NCBI GenBank assembly: GCA_964462945.1
Contig: CAYWZW010000032.1
Span: 1 to 55,665, forward strand
Origin: GCA-020343675 sp964462945
Lineage (GTDB): Bacteria > Planctomycetota > Phycisphaerae > Sedimentisphaerales > Anaerobacaceae
Reading direction: 5' to 3'
DNA: 55,665 nt
In this document: one piece after another, positions 17,042 through 24,511 of the stretch
Position numbering within the stretch: the first letter of the stretch is position 1
Layout of the letters: every line of letters begins with the position of its first letter
Notes under the pieces: generated by a model
What the model was told of the DNA's origin: nothing
Databases searched by the model: none
The model's input: the letters and a program-made list of their open reading frames with translations, nothing else
Position numbers and translations under genes: made by a program

Positions 17042-17811
17042 TCACCATGGAATTTGACCTAAAGATTGAGACAATCGACCTGAACCTGTATTACGGCCCT
17101 TTCCGGGCGCTGACGGACGTGAACATCCAGATTCCCAGCCGGAACGTTACGGCGATCATCGGCCCGTCCGGCTGCGGCAAGTCCACCCTGCTGCGCTGCT
17201 TCAACCGGATGAACGACCTCATCGAGCACACCGACGTCAAGGGCCGGATTGTGATCGAGGGCCAGAACATCCTCGAACGCGACACCGACCTCATCGCGCT
17301 GCGCCGCAAGGTCGGCATGGTCTTCCAGCGACCCAACGTCTTCGCCCTGTCTATCTACAACAATCTCAAGTTCGGCCTGCGAATCCACAACATGATGACG
17401 AAAAAGGCCGACATTATGCGCGCCGTCCAGGATGGTCTCGAACACGTCGCGCTCTGGGACGACCTCAAGGACAAGCTCGACGCGAACGCCCAGTCGCTTA
17501 CCCTCGAACAGCAACAGCGGCTGTGCATCGCCCGCGTGCTGATTCTCAGGCCCGATATTATCCTGCTCGACGAGCCCTGTTCCGCCCTCGACCCCATCTC
17601 GACGCTCCACATCGAGGAGCTGCTCCGCGTACTGTGCAATGAGTACACGCTCGTAATCGTCACGCACAACATGCAGCAGGCGGCCCGCTGCTCGGACTAC
17701 ACGGCCCTCATGTACCTCGGCCGGCTCATCGAGTTTGGCGAAACCCATCAAATTTTTATGAACCCCAAGGAGAAACTGACCGAAGATTATATTAGGGGAA
17801 CTTTCGGCTGA
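17038..17811 (+). CDS. pstB: phosphate ABC transporter ATPase, second copy, with degenerate signature
   Basis: 257 residues. Walker A GPSGCGKST (42-50), Q-loop MVFQRPN, Walker B IILLDE with Asp178 and Glu179, and intact switch His210 in VTHNMQQA. The signature LSGGQ is replaced by LTLEQ (154-158), losing the Ser and both Gly. Its own Walker/His site would pair with the intact signature of the first ATPase and should be the active one. Start 17038 (ATGA overlap) or ATG 17047 are both possible. Confidence 0.9.
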   Translation: MITMEFDLKIETIDLNLYYGPFRALTDVNIQIPSRNVTAIIGPSGCGKSTLLRCFNRMNDLIEHTDVKGRIVIEGQNILERDTDLIALRRKVGMVFQRPNVFALSIYNNLKFGLRIHNMMTKKADIMRAVQDGLEHVALWDDLKDKLDANAQSLTLEQQQRLCIARVLILRPDIILLDEPCSALDPISTLHIEELLRVLCNEYTLVIVTHNMQQAARCSDYTALMYLGRLIEFGETHQIFMNPKEKLTEDYIRGTFG

Positions 17812-17825
17812 TACCGGAGACCACT

Positions 17826-18491
17826 ATGGCAAGAGAAGGTTTTCACAATCGGATCAAAGAGCTCGAACGCGACGTCCTGCACATGGGCAAGATCGTCATC
17901 GACGCGATCAACCGCTCCGTCAAGGCGCTGGCGGACCTGGACGCGAAGCAGGCCAAGCTCGTCATGGATAACGACGCCCAGGTGGACCAGCAGCGATGGG
18001 CCCTTGAAGATAAATGCATCGACCTGATCGCCAGGCAGCAGCCGGTCGCGTCGGACCTGCGGGAGATCATTTCCACGTTGAGCATCGTCCGCGACCTCGA
18101 GCGGATCGGTGACTACGCCGAGGGCATCGGCAAGATTGTCCTGTTGCATGGCGATCAGCCGCTTGTGCGACCCCTGATCTACCTGCCCCAGATGACCGAG
18201 AAGGCCGTCAGCATGCTCCGCCGAAGTCTCGAGGCCTTCGTGAATCGCGACGCCGACCAGGCGCAGCAGATCTGCCTGGAGGACGACGAAGTGGATCGGC
18301 TCCATGACCAGGCCTACCATGATCTGCTCAAACACATGATTGAGGACCCCACCCTCATCACACGAGCCACCTACCTCATCTGGGCCGCACACAACATCGA
18401 GCGAATCGCCGACCGGGCCACCAACATCGCCGAAAGCGTCGTTTACCTCGTCACGGGCACCCCCGGCGAGCTCAACGTCTCGCGCTACTGA
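17826..18491 (+). CDS. phoU: phosphate transport regulator PhoU
   Basis: 221 residues, two three-helix PhoU repeats with the usual acidic metal-site stretches (RDLERIGDYAEGI in the first, HNIERIADRATNIAES in the second). Ribosome site CCGGAGA before ATG. Last gene of the pst set; links transporter state to phosphate signalling. Ends four bases before the convergent oxidoreductase, leaving no room for a separate terminator. Confidence 0.93.
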   Translation: MAREGFHNRIKELERDVLHMGKIVIDAINRSVKALADLDAKQAKLVMDNDAQVDQQRWALEDKCIDLIARQQPVASDLREIISTLSIVRDLERIGDYAEGIGKIVLLHGDQPLVRPLIYLPQMTEKAVSMLRRSLEAFVNRDADQAQQICLEDDEVDRLHDQAYHDLLKHMIEDPTLITRATYLIWAAHNIERIADRATNIAESVVYLVTGTPGELNVSRY

Positions 18492-18495
18492 CCCT

Positions 18496-20022
18496 CTACA
18501 CCTTATCGGGCGCGGGGCACACGAACGGTTTGCGGTATTCGCGGTTCAGTATCTTGTTGGCCGCGGCGCTATCGGTGAACACTTCCTTCTGGGGATCAAA
18601 CTGAAGCAGCGGTCCCATCGACATCGGGTACTTGTCCAAATCGACGCCGTTATCTTTGAAATGTTGAACGGTCCGATTCAGCGTCTCGACGTTATCGTCC
18701 CGGCTCTTGACCTTTTCCAGCACGGCTTTGGCCTGCGCGACGGAGACTTTGTTCTGCTCGCCCACGTAGTAGCTGATGTTGGCCAGGTGCGCCAGGGCCG
18801 CCGAGAGATGACCCTGGAAAGCGTCGGAACTGAGGTTTTCGGCTTTGCGGCTGCGAACGGCCTGAATGAAGTTGTCGAAGTGGTCGCCGCCGCCCTTGAA
18901 CTCCTTGATCACGGCGCCCTTGAGATCGAATGCAACGCATTGCGTGTATTCCCTCTGGACCAGAACGCCTTCGGTGCCGTAGAAGATCACGCCGATTTGA
19001 TTGCCCTTGGTGCTGTCGAACAGCTTGTTGATCTCCGCATCCGCCGAGTTATCGACCGAAAGGCCTCGCGTTTCGAAGACCATGCACTTGTCGCCGTAAT
19101 CGTAGATGGCGATTTCGGTGTTCGCCGTGTCGCCCGCATCGACGTAATTCGGATCTTTGCGTTCGGCCTGATAGCCCAGCCGCCCGCCGTAGGTAATAAC
19201 GCTGTTGGGATGGCGGTTGATGCCCAATCCCCATCGGGCAATGTCGGTTTGATGAGGCCCTTGGTTGCCTGAATCACCGTTTCCGTACAGCCGCTGCCAG
19301 TGCCAGTCGTAATGGAGCTCCGGTCGGGTGAGCTTCGGCGTGGTGTACGGCGCCGGGCCGCTCCACAGATTGAAGTCCACCTCTTGCGGGATCGGATAAT
19401 CACCCAGGGCACCGATGGATTTTCGGCGTTTGTAGCACAGCCCCCGCGCGAAATTGACCTGGCCGATACCGCCTTCTGCGATGAACTTCACGGCGTTCTG
19501 GATGGCGGGATTCGAGCGGCATTGCGTGCCCACCTGGCATATCCTTTGGTATTTCTTCGCGGCGGCCACAAGCGCGGCACCTTCCGGGATGTCGTGACTG
19601 ATGGGCTTTTCAATGTACGCATCCTTGCCGGCCTGCATCGCCCAGACGCCGCACAGCGCGTGCCAGTGGTTCGGGGTCGCCGTCGAAATGAAATCGACGG
19701 ATTTGTCGTCGAATGCTTCACGCATGTCCTTGATCCACCTGGGCCGGCGGCCCGTACGTTTCTCGATCGAGTTGCAGCAGCCCTGGCCCACCTTTTCATC
19801 GACGTCCACGATGCAAGCGATTTCACAATCCTTGCGGTCGGAAAAGGCGCTGATGTGACTGCCGCCGCGACCCTTGCAGCCGATCACCGCGCACAGGAGC
19901 TTTTCATTGGGGCTTTTGGTTTGCGCGTTGGCAATGCCACTGATCATCGGGGTCGTGGATATCGCCGCCGCCGCGGCAAACATCGAGTCGTGCAGGAACT
20001 GTCGGCGAGTTCGCTTTGTCAT
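18496..20022 (-). CDS. Gfo/Idh/MocA-family oxidoreductase, Tat-exported
   Basis: 508 residues from ATG 20022, chosen for its AGGAGAGG ribosome site and the twin-arginine signal TRRQFLHDS that follows. Rossmann motif IGCKGRGGSH, IVDVDEKV after strand 2, and catalytic motif YIEKPISHD. C-terminal HYDWHWQRLYGNGDSGNQGPHQTDIARWGLG matches the large-insert periplasmic subgroup of planctomycetes. Substrate unknown. Convergent with phoU. Confidence 0.88.
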   Translation of the reverse strand: MTKRTRRQFLHDSMFAAAAAISTTPMISGIANAQTKSPNEKLLCAVIGCKGRGGSHISAFSDRKDCEIACIVDVDEKVGQGCCNSIEKRTGRRPRWIKDMREAFDDKSVDFISTATPNHWHALCGVWAMQAGKDAYIEKPISHDIPEGAALVAAAKKYQRICQVGTQCRSNPAIQNAVKFIAEGGIGQVNFARGLCYKRRKSIGALGDYPIPQEVDFNLWSGPAPYTTPKLTRPELHYDWHWQRLYGNGDSGNQGPHQTDIARWGLGINRHPNSVITYGGRLGYQAERKDPNYVDAGDTANTEIAIYDYGDKCMVFETRGLSVDNSADAEINKLFDSTKGNQIGVIFYGTEGVLVQREYTQCVAFDLKGAVIKEFKGGGDHFDNFIQAVRSRKAENLSSDAFQGHLSAALAHLANISYYVGEQNKVSVAQAKAVLEKVKSRDDNVETLNRTVQHFKDNGVDLDKYPMSMGPLLQFDPQKEVFTDSAAANKILNREYRKPFVCPAPDKV

Positions 20023-20325
20023 GATAACCTCTCCTAAAAAAACGTTAAAAGCCTGATTGAATATCGCTGCTACATACGACACAATCCTTACATGCCCTTG
20101 CCGAGAATCAGGCCCTCGCCCCCGGGTTTTCCTGCAATCGACGACTTTCGAAGTCCTATTGACTCCCTGCAGAGGACTGATCGACATGGTACCGCGAAGA
20201 GGGCGAATTGGCAAGGTGAATATTCAAATGCTGGATGCACGGCTGCAAAAATCGGGTTTTTTCGGCAATTTCCTGCCGCTTTCGGCAAGAATGCAAAAAA
20301 ATTATGGCATTTTGGAAAATTCTGC

Positions 20326-20355
20326 TTGACGGCAATATAGGGCTTATGGTATAAA
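20326..20355 (+). promoter_or_regulatory. sigma-70-type promoter upstream of structured leader
   Basis: TTGACG (20326-20331), 18-base spacer, TATAAA (20350-20355). Good match to the housekeeping consensus. Lies about 400 bases before the PEP-CTERM start, so it would give a long leader RNA. Confidence 0.55.
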
Positions 20356-20364
20356 TGGCATAGT

Positions 20365-20473
20365 GAAGCCGGGCAGCCTCGGCTGCCGGGATAGCTTCAT
20401 GACGTGTTACTCTGCCGGACGCTTTCCGGCGGTATCCACGGTTCCTGGGCAAATACCTGATGCGTTGTCAGGT
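20365..20473 (+). ncRNA. candidate structured leader or small RNA with three hairpins
   Basis: Three hairpins in a row just after the promoter. H1: 20365-20398, GAAGC/GCTTC outside and GGCAGCC/GGCTGCC inside, one mismatch. H2: 20414-20430, GCCGGA/TCCGGC. H3: 20455-20473, ACCTGA/TCAGGT. No known riboswitch consensus recognised; c-di-GMP, SAM and RNase P patterns were considered and do not fit. Confidence 0.35.
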
Positions 20474-20757
20474 AAGGGACAAAGTGGGATTAAGGTAATG
20501 CGGCTTGAGATGGAGGAGTGGTGCAAGGCACATTACTGCCTGGCTCTTTGAGCTCGGCAGGGCGTTCGCTTCGCACCCGCATCTTTCCTCACACTTGGCT
20601 GGCTTCCTGTTAATCCTGTCTCGTTGGCAATCGTGCCTGACGTGCAACATGGAGGGTCAGTGCGCAAGGCCCTTCCATTGGGAGGTCAGTGGGATTGTTA
20701 CCAGAGGCCTCCTGTTGCTAACAAGTACTTGCTGAGATGATTGAGAGGAGAGACTTA

Positions 20758-21420
20758 GTGAGAAAATTAATGGCCATTTGTGCAGCGATTCTGTTTACAC
20801 CTGCCATTGGTCTGGCCGCCCCCACCGTTTACATGAACGAGGCCAATTACCTGGCGGCTCTGAGTGGTTACGGTACAATTCTCGAAGGATTTGAGGGTAG
20901 CGATTGGGATGCTTTGCACCATCCAAGCAGCGTTTCGACGCTCACCACTCAGGATGTAACGTGGACCGCGAGCGACAAATTGACAGTGATCGGCGGAACA
21001 AGTGCATGGATCCGCAGTGGAGCCCGGGGCGTTTACGATAGTGAGGGCGACCCAGACGTCATCGGGGTCTCTACGGTTGCATCATTCTTTGGCGTAGGTG
21101 GCTGGCTCGCTACCACTACGGCCAGTATGATCGATCTCGAGATTGATGGCCAGCCGGTTGCCACGCTCAACTCAGGCCAGTACAGTGCCCACCGCTTTCT
21201 CGGTGTGACCGACCCGGAAGGTTTCAGCCTGGCCCTATTCAGCACGCCCAGCGGGCACTGGGGAGCCGATGATTTCACCATTGCATTCGCCATTCCTGAT
21301 GAGGTTACCCCCGACGGGGACGATAATCAGGGGCCTGTCATTCCGGCTCCGGGCGCTGTCTTACTGGGCGGCATCGGGGTAGGCTTGGTTGGCTGGTTGC
21401 GTAGGTACAGAACGCTGTAG
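20758..21420 (+). CDS. PEP-CTERM-type exported protein
   Basis: 220 residues. Signal peptide MRKLMAICAAILFTPAIGLA, a beta-rich middle, and a sorting tail VIPAPGAVLLGG, hydrophobic GVGLVGW, then LRRYR. This is the IPAP/VPAP variant of the PEP-CTERM signal processed by exosortase. Start GTG 20758 is chosen because AGGAGA lies eight bases upstream; ATG 20737 has no ribosome site and overlaps that element. Probably an envelope or matrix protein; no exosortase gene lies in the window. Confidence 0.8.
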   Translation: MRKLMAICAAILFTPAIGLAAPTVYMNEANYLAALSGYGTILEGFEGSDWDALHHPSSVSTLTTQDVTWTASDKLTVIGGTSAWIRSGARGVYDSEGDPDVIGVSTVASFFGVGGWLATTTASMIDLEIDGQPVATLNSGQYSAHRFLGVTDPEGFSLALFSTPSGHWGADDFTIAFAIPDEVTPDGDDNQGPVIPAPGAVLLGGIGVGLVGWLRRYRTL

Positions 21421-21439
21421 AACCCTTACAAAACAAACT

Positions 21440-21487
21440 GGAGAGCTGACAGGGCTGTAAGTTTGACCCTTGCAGCCCTGGCTCTCC
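21440..21487. terminator. hairpin between converging genes
   Basis: GGAGAGC (21440-21446) pairs with GCTCTCC (21481-21487), with an inner AGGGCTG/CAGCCCT pair. Read leftwards it is followed by a T-rich stretch (CAGTTTGTTTT), so it can end the leftward LamG gene; it may also stop the PEP-CTERM transcript. Confidence 0.6.
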
Positions 21488-21639
21488 GTGTTTCGCTTCG
21501 TACACAAGCTGGCCCCAGCGAAGGCCTTGTTCTCAATCCGTGCTTTTTCGCGATTCTCCCTGTTATCTTTCTTTTTCTTTCTTGCCTTAACCGCAGCTTC
21601 CCTGATTCAGTTGTTTTCTTCCTCAGGAGCACTGCTCGG

Positions 21640-23844
21640 TCAATACAGCGCGATGTCGTCAAAGTACATCTTGCCGGAACCGCCGGGCGTTGTTGTGTTG
21701 CCCTTGGTGCCCAGGCCAAGTGCGATTCTGTCAACGTCGGTCAGATTCACGCCCTGATCGGCAAAGGCCTGAAGCGGGACGACCCATCTCGTCCAGGTCC
21801 CTTTCTGGGCTGCGCTGGCGTCATCGTGGTACACGACGGCAGGAGCGCCGGTGCGATTAGCTACGGCGACATACAGCCGCTCGGCGGCGTTATTCGAGCT
21901 GCCTCTGAACCAGATCGTCAATGTGCTCACGCCGTGCTCGGTCCAGTCGCGCGGATAGCTCAACGTCCGCTCGACCTCTGAATACTTGGCATAGCCCTGT
22001 TTATTATTGTCGTAGGACAGGGGCATCGACTGGCGGCCGCCATGCACGATGGTCTGCTCCATATAGGAAGCGGTGGTTTCGTCGCCCACAGCCGCACCCG
22101 TGCCATTGCCGGGGTAGGCCGGCGCCGTGTCATGTGCGGCATAGCCAAGCCCGTCTTTCCACGCCCACCAGATCTGATTGTCGCCGGCATTATAGTCCTC
22201 GAAATCATCTACTGAAATGAAGTCGGCCGTGGTGAAGCTCCAGAGAGGGCCTTTCCAGGGACTATTAGGATTCAAGCCATTGACCTCATCGACGCGCCAA
22301 TAGTAAGTAGTCTGCCATTCGAGCTTGCCGGGATCATAGCTCTCAGAACCGAGGGCTTTGCTGCCTTTGTACTGCGGCGCAGCGGTGGTGGCGTTGCGCA
22401 CGGCCTGTTCATCTGTGCCGAGATAGACTTGGTGCGAAGCGGCGTGAACCGCCGGCTTCCAGCTAAGTTTAGCCGTCATCTTCACGTCTGTGGCGCCGTT
22501 AGCCGGCTTCGGGCTCCCGACGGTGCCCGGCGTCGTAAAGCTCCAGACATCGCCTTTGTACGTGGCAACGCCGTCGAACTCATCGACCCGCCAGTAATAG
22601 ACCTTCTCCGATTCAAGGGGACCGGGGTTGTAGGTTGTCGTTCCCTGCGGCAGTCCTCCGGTCGCATTGCTCACATTGTCGAAATTGTCGCCGATGTACA
22701 CCGTGTTCAGTTTTGCACCAAAACCCGCCGTCCAGCTTAGGGTCACATTGAGATCCACGAATTCGGCGCCATCGGCCGGACTGGGATTGTATGCAGTCTT
22801 GGGCGGGACGGTAAACCTCCAGACAGGGCCTTTCCACGGGCTGTCCGGGTGCAGGTCATTGACCTCATCAATCCGCCAATAGTAGGTTGTACCCGGGACC
22901 AGACCATCGGGATAGGGGAACCCGGGAAAGCCGACGACGAAATACGTCGCGGCTTGGTTGCCTCGGAACGTGTCGCCGGCGCCGTCGTTCACATCGTCAA
23001 ATTTGTCGCCGACGTACACATTGTGCGAAGCTGCAAAATCGCCCGGCGACCAGCTCAGGTTCGCCCAGGTATCCGGGTGGAAGGAGCCATCGGGTGGATT
23101 AGGGCTCAGAGCGTAGGGGTAAGCTTCGCCCTGCATGGCCTTCTTGATCTCGTCCTGCGACAGCGCCCGCTTGAACAGAGAGAAGATATCCATAAGCCCC
23201 GTGAAGGGTCTGGCGTTGTCGATATTGTATCCGACGCGAGCCCCTAAGCCCCAGTTTCCTGCTATGTCCTGGGGATTTGTAACCTTCTGCTCGGACACGA
23301 CCTCGCCATTGATGTAAAGGACCGTTTTGCCGGCCGCTTTGTCGTATGTGCCCGCAAAATGGAGCCATTCATTCCACTTGACGGTGCCTGCCCGTATGTC
23401 GAACATCGTACTTCCCCCGGCAGAGCGGAGCAGCCACCGGAAATTGCCTTCGCTGCGGAGTTCCGGATGAATAACCCAGGTACTGTCCAATGCTCTGGCA
23501 TTGAATATGGCGTGATGGTCGCCCGTGTTCTCGCATTTCGCCCACGCGGCAAGCGTTATCGCGGATGTCGGAATATGGTCGGCGGGGACGCTCGGGCCGT
23601 TCAAATCGAGATAACTGCCCCTTGCGAATTTGGCGGCCCCATTGCGCTTGCCGTCGGGATCCGGCTTAACATTGCCGTTCACGACACCGTCGTGCCCGTT
23701 GCCGGACTGGTCCAAAACAATATTCTCAAAATCGTCGAAAGAATAGTATATGACCAAAGACGGATCGGTCAGAAGGTCAGCAAGGGCATTCGTGGCCGCA
23801 CCCAACAGCACAAAAGAGATTAGAAGAATGAGTTTCTTGCACAT
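21640..23844 (-). CDS. secreted LamG / fibronectin-III-like repeat protein
   Basis: 734 residues. Signal peptide (1-22), LamG/concanavalin-like domain about 28-240 (IYYSFDD, DQSGNGHDG, LAAWAKCENTGDH, GLMDIFSLFKRALSQDEI), then three beta-sandwich repeats about 245-345, 350-440 and 445-540, each ending in YYWRVDE or YYWRIDE plus VWRFT, VWSFT or LWSFT. A last domain (about 545-734) with DDFEDY, DWTEHGVSTLTIWFRG and MYFDDIALY resembles a carbohydrate-binding module. Ribosome site AAGGAGAATCATT. Probably binds polysaccharide at the surface; no catalytic domain seen. Confidence 0.85.
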   Translation of the reverse strand: MCKKLILLISFVLLGAATNALADLLTDPSLVIYYSFDDFENIVLDQSGNGHDGVVNGNVKPDPDGKRNGAAKFARGSYLDLNGPSVPADHIPTSAITLAAWAKCENTGDHHAIFNARALDSTWVIHPELRSEGNFRWLLRSAGGSTMFDIRAGTVKWNEWLHFAGTYDKAAGKTVLYINGEVVSEQKVTNPQDIAGNWGLGARVGYNIDNARPFTGLMDIFSLFKRALSQDEIKKAMQGEAYPYALSPNPPDGSFHPDTWANLSWSPGDFAASHNVYVGDKFDDVNDGAGDTFRGNQAATYFVVGFPGFPYPDGLVPGTTYYWRIDEVNDLHPDSPWKGPVWRFTVPPKTAYNPSPADGAEFVDLNVTLSWTAGFGAKLNTVYIGDNFDNVSNATGGLPQGTTTYNPGPLESEKVYYWRVDEFDGVATYKGDVWSFTTPGTVGSPKPANGATDVKMTAKLSWKPAVHAASHQVYLGTDEQAVRNATTAAPQYKGSKALGSESYDPGKLEWQTTYYWRVDEVNGLNPNSPWKGPLWSFTTADFISVDDFEDYNAGDNQIWWAWKDGLGYAAHDTAPAYPGNGTGAAVGDETTASYMEQTIVHGGRQSMPLSYDNNKQGYAKYSEVERTLSYPRDWTEHGVSTLTIWFRGSSNNAAERLYVAVANRTGAPAVVYHDDASAAQKGTWTRWVVPLQAFADQGVNLTDVDRIALGLGTKGNTTTPGGSGKMYFDDIALY

Positions 23845-23973
23845 AATGATTCTCCTTCAAACAATATGCCCAACAGTAATTCTTACCCCCTACGCACGCT
23901 GAGGACAATCTCTGCGACTTGGCACCACCTCCTTCCTTCAAAAGTCCGATGTGAGCTGCCGATCACAGACCGG

Positions 23974-23995
23974 TAGGGTGGGGCTTGCCCCACCA
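23974..23995 (+). repeat. REP-like palindromic repeat, copy 2
   Basis: Identical to the 22-base core at 1123..1144 (opposite strand) and 41129..41150. Lies in the 210-base gap between the LamG gene and nikR; the rest of that gap shows nothing clear. Confidence 0.75.
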
Positions 23996-24054
23996 TCGAG
24001 ACTAAGTTTCCTTATACCAGACCAATCCGCTTGTTGTCAAGCAAAATCCCCGGA

Positions 24055-24483
24055 CTACGCATCGTCGCCGGTGGCGACGACGTTGACTCGTCCGAGCTTG
24101 ACACCCTTTTTGCTCAACATGCTATCCGCCACTCTATTTATTTCGCCGACCCGCCCTCGCAGAACGATGACCTCCAGGCAATCGTGCTCGTCGAGATGGA
24201 CGTGCAGAGACGAAATCACCTGCAAAGAGGTCCCGAGAGTGTGCGTGTGCTGCAGGTCGATGAGCGATTTGGTCAGCATTGTAGAGTGGTGATCGTAAAC
24301 CAGAAAGACCGCCGCAACCGCTCTGGCTTTCGGATGCCGCAGACGCTCCTCGCTGAGTTGCCGGCGGACAAGATCGCGTATGGCCTCCGAACGGCTCTGG
24401 TAACCTTGTTCGCTGATGAGCCGGTCAAACATCGACAGCAGCTCTTTATCCAGTGACACCCCGATACGCTCGAGTTCCGCCAT
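24055..24483 (-). CDS. nikR: nickel-responsive transcription regulator NikR
   Basis: 142 residues. Ribbon-helix-helix DNA-binding domain at 1-45 (RIGVSLDKELLSMFD, YQSRSEAIRDLVR) and an ACT-like nickel domain. Candidate nickel ligands are His79/His81, His94, His96 and Cys102 (SSLHVHLDEHDCLEV). The gap between the first His and LHVH is about four residues longer than in E. coli NikR. Start ATG 24483 has AGGAG upstream; an earlier in-frame start lacks one. Lies 28 bases after metXW on the same strand. Expected to repress nickel uptake, which matters for the hydrogenase in this window. Confidence 0.87.
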   Translation of the reverse strand: MAELERIGVSLDKELLSMFDRLISEQGYQSRSEAIRDLVRRQLSEERLRHPKARAVAAVFLVYDHHSTMLTKSLIDLQHTHTLGTSLQVISSLHVHLDEHDCLEVIVLRGRVGEINRVADSMLSKKGVKLGRVNVVATGDDA

Positions 24484-24511
24484 TGTCCATTCTCCTGACA
24501 ACTGTGAAGAC

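Larger units (their letters stand above)
20023..20757. other. long divergent intergenic region
   Basis: About 735 bases with no convincing gene. The left half is ordinary upstream sequence of the leftward oxidoreductase. The right half carries a sigma-70-like promoter (20326-20355) and a run of hairpins (20365-20473) before the PEP-CTERM gene. The last 280 bases before the gene hold further weak inverted pairs but nothing I can name. Confidence 0.5.

Noticed and set aside
20365..20473. c-di-GMP (GEMM) riboswitch or RNase P RNA
   Set aside because: The stems are real, but the conserved bases of those classes are absent.
20500..20660. sigma-54-like TGGCA...TGC near the PEP-CTERM gene
   Set aside because: TTGGCAATCGTGCC has the wrong -12 box and spacing.
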